A DNA stretch of 64,000 nt from Lunularia cruciata (lineage: Eukaryota; Streptophyta; Marchantiopsida; Lunulariales; Lunulariaceae): positions 6,763,001 to 6,827,000 of the forward strand of contig OX419755.1 in the NCBI GenBank assembly GCA_948567375.1, read 5' to 3'. Positions within the stretch are counted from its first letter, which is position 1, and each line of letters begins with the position of its first letter. Positions 58,836 to 64,000 of the stretch are shown here, one piece after another. Under the pieces are notes generated by a model. The model saw nothing but the letters and a program-made list of their open reading frames with translations. It made no database searches and was not told the DNA's origin. Both the position numbers and the translations under genes were made by a program.

Positions 58836-61516
58836 ACGGAGCTCAGCCCCAGGCCTGTTGAAAGTGTATTAGGGGGACGAACAGTGCCATAGCCAAGAGA
58901 ACCAGGAGGGAGGAAACGTGAAGGAGGGGATGGAAGATGAAGATGAGATCAAATCGTACTCTGATTGGAATCTGTTTGTGTCTCGTGAAGAAGAGACGTC
59001 GGCATTTTGACGCAAGGCACTGAGACTTTGGTCGTCGAACGGAGGAAGGGAGCGCATGGTGGTGATGAGAACGAGAAGAGATCCATTACTCGAGATGATT
59101 ACAGTCGAGCCAATACAGGGATCAGAGGCATTAGACTTTGAGGTCTTGTAAGGATGAGATTCGAACGGTCAAGGATATCTCTGCCGGTGGGAGGTGGTGG
59201 TAGGGATACTGAATTGGTTGTGCTGCTGAGTTGCAGTGCTGGTAGGGCTGAGTCCGGGATTTTCGCAACCTAAAGAGCTGAATTAAAGAATCTGATCACT
59301 TGATTGAGGCCTGTGGATTTGATCACTCGCTGGGGAGGTACGGTGTTGTCAATTTTGATGAATAGCGAGGGAATAAGCACGGCTGGAAGTGAAAGGAGGG
59401 GATGAATTGATGAATTATCAATAATCAATTGCCCTGGATCGCGACGTTCGGTGGCAACTTGTTTTTTAGGACAGTTTGACTGTTTTGCTTGACGTTGAGG
59501 TGTGTGTTAGGGAGGTTTGAAACTAAGGAGGTGTCCTGTGTCTCATTTTTTGCTGTCTACTGGGGATCTCGGATTCTTCGGCTCGCGTTATAGTTCCCGG
59601 CTGCGGATAGTGGAGGAAGCGTCGGATCGTAACATCATGGGATTCTGAAGCAGTGATCATGTGTCTGCCTTGAATTGGAGGTAGGTGGTTTTCAACGTCA
59701 CCTGCTCACACCTTATACCTGTAAGAATCATTGCTCTTATGTCTTGTCGTTGAAAAACATGTTCGGGAGTCAAGATCCGCCGCGTTTATTTGGTCAACTT
59801 TGCGGTACTTTACTTTAAAATGGAGTAAGCCAGTAGAATGGACCCGTTTGTTGTCGTGGATACTTAAGTTTGATCTGTAACGACCTTCGAGAAGAGATAA
59901 CTCATTGAGGAGTAAACTTCTGTGTAATTCAAAGCTTTCAGCGCATCCAAGATACATTTGAATGTAGTTTACGTACGAGTGGACGATTGTATCTAAGACT
60001 CGTTTGCGTCACGATTGCACAACCTTAGCTGCTACCTAGGTTACTGTAATCTGAACTTGTGGCATATATCTGACGTATCGTAGTGTCCTGTCAGACTGTG
60101 CTATCTTCTCTTTTGATTGGTATAAGTGGGTCAGTCCCTTGACTTGTTTGAAACGATCAGTCATGATATTATAAAAGTGTGATGTCGCTGGGACAATGGA
60201 CTAAATGGAAGTAACGCTAAACAAGAAAAAGAAAGACAAGTCCACAGTTTGAAGTAACAAAGGTTTGTGGAGGAGTGGACACAATTATCGTGCTACTTTA
60301 AATCCTGCTAGTCGCTGGATCGATGCAAAAGTTACCAGAGGAAAGCTTAAAACCAAACAAGCAAGAATTGGGAGCTGTCCACCAATAGCCACAAAGTCGG
60401 GAGGCTTGATTCAATCTCCTTCTCCACAGGGTTCAAGGCAGCGCAGAGCAGCTATTTCCATGAGCATGAATAACAAACCCTAGTCAAAGCTGAAATGTTG
60501 GTCCACACTATGCTGCTGCGCAGTTCGCTGGTAATGTGATTTCATGAACCGTCTGGAGCCGGGTGCGAGTGTAAGTGTGGACACTGCATTTCGTCGTTGA
60601 GACTCTAAGCAAAGCCCCGCCATCCTCCTCCTTCCTCTGTTGAAGGAGACACTGGTAGCCAGGAAAGAATTTCTTCCTTCTTCACGGTTTACACGACAAT
60701 GCAGATCATCATGATCCCTCACCTTGCCTTTCGAAGCAAGCTAACATGTCAGCTCCCAGTTCTAACTTATCCATGTACGTACGCATTACAAGGTGATCCT
60801 GATCTTCAGATATGCCTCTGCGGTGGAGGATGTCATTGTGCTGAAGTTTCAGTACACTTGCATGATGAATATCGCCAAAAAGGCTGTTCGTTTTCAGAAT
60901 ACCAAGGAGTGAAATCGGAATCTCACCTCATTTCATCTGGATGGTGGAAATAGTTTGATGAGAATGTCTTCACCTATGGTAGCATCCACTGAATCTAGTA
61001 GTATTATCCAGTCTTGCAGCCTTGTACTCATAAATCTGGTCGTGTTCTGCAGGACGATCACCATGTCTATTTTACTAGTATGCAAGAAAACGAGATGCTG
61101 AGTGATCAACAGAGTGAAAACTTGGTGAGATCATCCATGTTATGGACTTTACTCTCTAGTCACTGTACACTTCCTTCCCACTTGCAGTGAATTGAACTTA
61201 ATTCTCAAAACGTGTTTCACCTTCGGACTCCTACGTCACCTCACTCAACGTTTACCTGACCCTTTTCTGCGCCGTTTAAACTCCATGCCCTTAAACAAAT
61301 TCTGAAAACAGATGTGGCTGTAAATGAATTACAGGATTTGAAGTATGTGGAAAAATTGTCTACATTTCTCCAACTGACGGTAAAGCAATTTTACATGCCA
61401 GTCCTATTATTGAGATAAACAAGTCCAATAGGACTTCATGCAAAGGCAACAAAACTTTTTTCTCGAAATGTTTCTCTCAGTATATATACATCTGGTCATC
61501 AAACGGCGTTAACATT

Positions 61517-61582
61517 ATGCTTGAACAATTAGCGGTCCTAGAGGAAATTGAATCGAAATCTCCCAACGGGTTCTCAAACTGA
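61517..61582 (+). CDS. Upstream ORF of 21 codons in the leader of the F-box/LRR gene
   Basis: ATG at 61517, TGA at 61580-61582, in a different frame from the main ORF, which starts 32 bp later. It is only relevant if this stretch is transcribed; a T-rich run ending CAG near 61475 could be a splice acceptor placing it in the exon. Confidence 0.3.
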   Translation: MLEQLAVLEEIESKSPNGFSN

Positions 61583-61613
61583 TGAACTTTGCTGTTTGAA
61601 AGGTGAATCACAG

Positions 61614-63086
61614 ATGAAGAGACGAAGGGAGAAGATGCCCAAAGCAAGTACATCAGGGTCCAAAACTATCAAAGGCGAGTTAATCAGCTCTCCTTCTGCT
61701 CACGACTCAACACAGATGCGGCAAGGAGATGGTGCTGTGTTGACAGGAAGGAAAGGCAAGGGGTCAAGGAACAAGGGTGATGGACGTGAGAAAGAACAGT
61801 CCAGCTTATCTCGGCTCGCTGATTTGTCCATTAACGAAGGTACTGTTGAGAAGAATCCAGAAGTCATGGATTTTAACGATAGTTTTCCAGACGAGATCCT
61901 TCTTCATATATTTAAGTATGTATGGCGTCCGGAGAATTGCTGGGATGCTGCCAAAGTGTGCAAGCGCTGGCACGTACTTCAAGCGAGTAATTTACTTCAG
62001 AAACGGAGTGATCATGTTACGGGGAATTATCCGTGTATGGGCTTGAAGAAAGGGGATCGTTCAGGAAAGAAATCTCGCTGTAATGGTAAGACCAAGGCTC
62101 TAAAGTTGAAGAGAGTGGAAACAGAGTGGCGTCTTTCCATGGATCTTCTACAGAGCTGCAAACGGCACATCCATAATCTTGAGATTAAGGATTGCACCCA
62201 TATGACAGTAAGAGGTTATCAGCTCATAGCAGGCTTTGCCTCGAATCTGAAGTCGCTTCGGTTGGAGGCGTGCAATACAATGGACAATGCCAGCTTCGAT
62301 CTGATACTGGACAGATGTTCAACTTTGCGTTCAGTTCATTTGACTGGAGTCAGTCTTACTCTAGGAAACATCGTCGAAAAGGCTCCCAGACTCCAGGAGC
62401 TTCATGTACATGGATGTCGGAATGTTACTGTCAAGACACTGCTGTCTATTCTTCATGGTTTAACCAGCTTGAGATCTCTTAGTCTGACATACATGGGAGA
62501 AGGTTTGCAAGACTGGGATGGAACCAGATTTGAATTTGGACCTCCTTTGAAACTTCAACATCTTCACTTGGAGAACTCTCATGCGATCACCGACCGGCTT
62601 CTGTTATTACTTAGTTCTCGACTTTTAAGTTTAAAGAAGTTGGATCTCACCTTGTGCAAGTCGATCACTGACGATGGTTTGAAGGCCATACTTGCTTCAA
62701 GTGGCAATACTCTGACTAAGCTGGTGATGACCCGGTGTAGACGAATTTCTGACGAAAGTATGAGTACACTGGCAAAGGTTTCAGTCAGTATGCAAGATTT
62801 ATTTCTTGCAGGTTGTGCCATCAGCAATGAGGGATTAAGGATCTTGATGGAAGCTAAATGCGTTCCGAAACTGAGGAATTTGTCATTGGCATGCTGCAGT
62901 AAGTTATCTGATGCAGGGTTAGAGCATTTTGTAAACAAAGAAATGCAGCTAACTAGGTTCAAAACTCTTGACTTGCAGAATTGTCCTGGAATATCAGCTT
63001 TTGTTTTGAAGTTGCTTCCAGAAAAGCTGAATGGAAAGAAGTACAAAGTCATATCAGAGAAGAAGTCTGTCATGATTTCAGAGTGA
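61614..63086 (+). CDS. F-box/LRR protein (AMN1/FBXL-type leucine-rich repeats)
   Basis: 490 residues from the first in-frame ATG (61614) to TGA, no intron in the coding part. Residues 1-80 are basic and Ser-rich (MKRRREKMPK, possible nuclear signal). Residues 87-125 are the F-box (FNDSFPDEILLHIFKYVW, then AAKVCKRWH). Residues 185-470 hold about nine Cys/Leu-rich repeats of the FBXL type (LKSLRLEACNTMDNASFDLI; LKKLDLTLCKSITDDGLKAI; LRNLSLACCSKLSDAGLEH). Such proteins join SCF ubiquitin ligases through the F-box and hold substrates on the LRR arc. The exact subfamily is not recognised, so no symbol is given. An unseen upstream coding exon cannot be excluded. Confidence 0.88.
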   Translation: MKRRREKMPKASTSGSKTIKGELISSPSAHDSTQMRQGDGAVLTGRKGKGSRNKGDGREKEQSSLSRLADLSINEGTVEKNPEVMDFNDSFPDEILLHIFKYVWRPENCWDAAKVCKRWHVLQASNLLQKRSDHVTGNYPCMGLKKGDRSGKKSRCNGKTKALKLKRVETEWRLSMDLLQSCKRHIHNLEIKDCTHMTVRGYQLIAGFASNLKSLRLEACNTMDNASFDLILDRCSTLRSVHLTGVSLTLGNIVEKAPRLQELHVHGCRNVTVKTLLSILHGLTSLRSLSLTYMGEGLQDWDGTRFEFGPPLKLQHLHLENSHAITDRLLLLLSSRLLSLKKLDLTLCKSITDDGLKAILASSGNTLTKLVMTRCRRISDESMSTLAKVSVSMQDLFLAGCAISNEGLRILMEAKCVPKLRNLSLACCSKLSDAGLEHFVNKEMQLTRFKTLDLQNCPGISAFVLKLLPEKLNGKKYKVISEKKSVMISE

Positions 63087-64000
63087 CAGCACTCTATCAT
63101 CATGATGGGCAAAGAGGATGTGGTATATCCTCTCGTCAGATTGTTCATAGTCTATCATATAGGTTATGTGAATCAGTTCTTTGACTGGTCACTCAATTTT
63201 GGTGGTGTCTCGACGGGAGACATTTCAAAATTCTGAAAGGTTTGCAAATCTTTTTGTTGCTAATTTTCCATACTTTCATCATTCTCCAATCCATTAGTAT
63301 GGAGGTAGCTCCCGTAGGAACTTCTGGGTATCATTCCCAACTGTCAGGATGGAGACCCCAAAAGACCATCAACAGATTCTGACTTTTTGATGATGTTGCT
63401 GGGAGTAAAGGAAAGCTTAGCTGATAGCCTGGCCATGTCCTGTGATACTCACGTGCATATTCGATTGAGTCTCTTGGGGGCCAAATGCGTCTTCTCATGT
63501 CCAGATGTCACGCCTTAGACTGAGCATTGTAGCCGTGCATAGTTTGTAAATTTACAGCATCTGTCACATGACAGAGATCAAGGTGTAGACCTCCTACATA
63601 ACAGGCTGAATTCGAAGATTAGATAAGAAGCAGTGGAGATGTGGAGGATGATTACACATTTTTCTCTCCATAGGCGCTCACTTGAGTGGGAGGTTTTGGG
63701 TTCAGGTTAGAAGTTCTATTTGTGGGCAGCATGATTTGGGTATCATTGATGGAAGACGATTATGAAAAATGAAATCTTACTTTTCAGTGTGACTTTTCAC
63801 TTTTCAGTGTGATCAAGTGATACTTTCCCTTTTCAGTTCTTGTATCCTGAATTTCCATTTCTTATTATTCATCTCCATATGCTCATTATACCTACTTAGG
63901 ATAGTATACACCCCATGAAGCATAAAAGAGTATAGACTTGTAGAATCTGATCATTAGGATTGCCTTTCCTGCAACTGTATGCCTCTGGCCACTCATGAAC
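63087..64000 (+). other. 3' flank of the F-box/LRR gene
   Basis: It holds the 3' untranslated region and beyond. A direct repeat CTTTTCAGTGTGA occurs twice (63781 and 63799) with related TTTTCAG words after it. No other gene seen. Confidence 0.4.

Larger units (their letters stand above)
57441..61516. other. Intergenic region upstream of the F-box/LRR gene
   Basis: No gene is supported beyond the repeats and fragments listed separately. Around 58900-59700 the sequence is purine-rich with promoter-like GC content and could hold an untranslated first exon of the F-box/LRR gene. The stretch 60265-60483 is open for 72 codons (basic, Ser/Pro-rich end, TAG) and might be an exon, but it has no family match. 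Confidence 0.3.

Noticed and set aside
1-64000. CRISPR arrays, bacterial operons, rRNA or tRNA genes
   Set aside because: No regularly spaced short repeats, ribosome-binding-site-led gene runs or cloverleaf-like sequences were seen by eye; the content is eukaryotic nuclear. A tRNAscan run would be needed for certainty.

Overview
The window looks like nuclear DNA of a plant, probably a non-seed land plant (bryophyte or lycophyte grade). The evidence is two plant-type F-box genes with uninterrupted reading frames, an AT-rich background, nested Ty3-like retrotransposons, and decay concentrated at CG/CHG-type sites. The species cannot be named from the sequence alone.

Layout. About 1-46.8 kb is a nested retrotransposon block; about 47-64 kb is a gene-bearing island. 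From left to right: unassigned DNA (1-1324); a fragment of the main element family (copy 3, minus, 1325-9545) split by a Ty3/gypsy element G1 (1915-7491, 5-bp TSD); old target DNA (9546-10486); an old plus-strand copy of the main family (copy 2, 10487-34226, 4-bp TSD TGGC). Copy 2 was itself hit by solo LTRs of families Y (11029-11720, 26157-26846) and X (24808-25550), by a 1.9-kb element Z1 (31571-33505), and by the youngest, minus-strand member of its own family (copy 1, 13010-22955). Beyond copy 2 lie a second Ty3 element G2 with its X-type LTR, Z2, an isolated terminal repeat of the main family (copy 4), and three more X solo LTRs.

The main element is the notable item. Copy 1 (9946 bp) holds one reading frame of 2445 codons on the minus strand: gag with two zinc knuckles, aspartic protease, a cytosine-5 DNA methyltransferase domain (motifs I, IV, VI, VIII, IX and X in canonical order), reverse transcriptase, RNase H, DDE integrase and a C-terminal PHD finger. 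It has 19 nonsense codons, all TAG or TGA, and no frameshift. Its ends are not ordinary LTRs. In element orientation it reads A1 (453 bp), body, B1 (107 bp), GC, A2 (453 bp), B2 (107 bp), with TGTC...GACA termini and a 4-bp TSD. Copy 2 has the same arrangement with a different TSD, so the arrangement is inherited. Split direct repeats of this kind are known from tyrosine-recombinase elements (PAT, Ngaro), but this element carries a DDE integrase.

The gene island has an FBXO7/SKIP22-like F-box gene (50725-52686, plus) and an F-box/LRR gene (61614-63086, plus), both putative SCF ubiquitin-ligase substrate receptors, each preceded by a short upstream ORF. The 9 kb between them shows no convincing gene.
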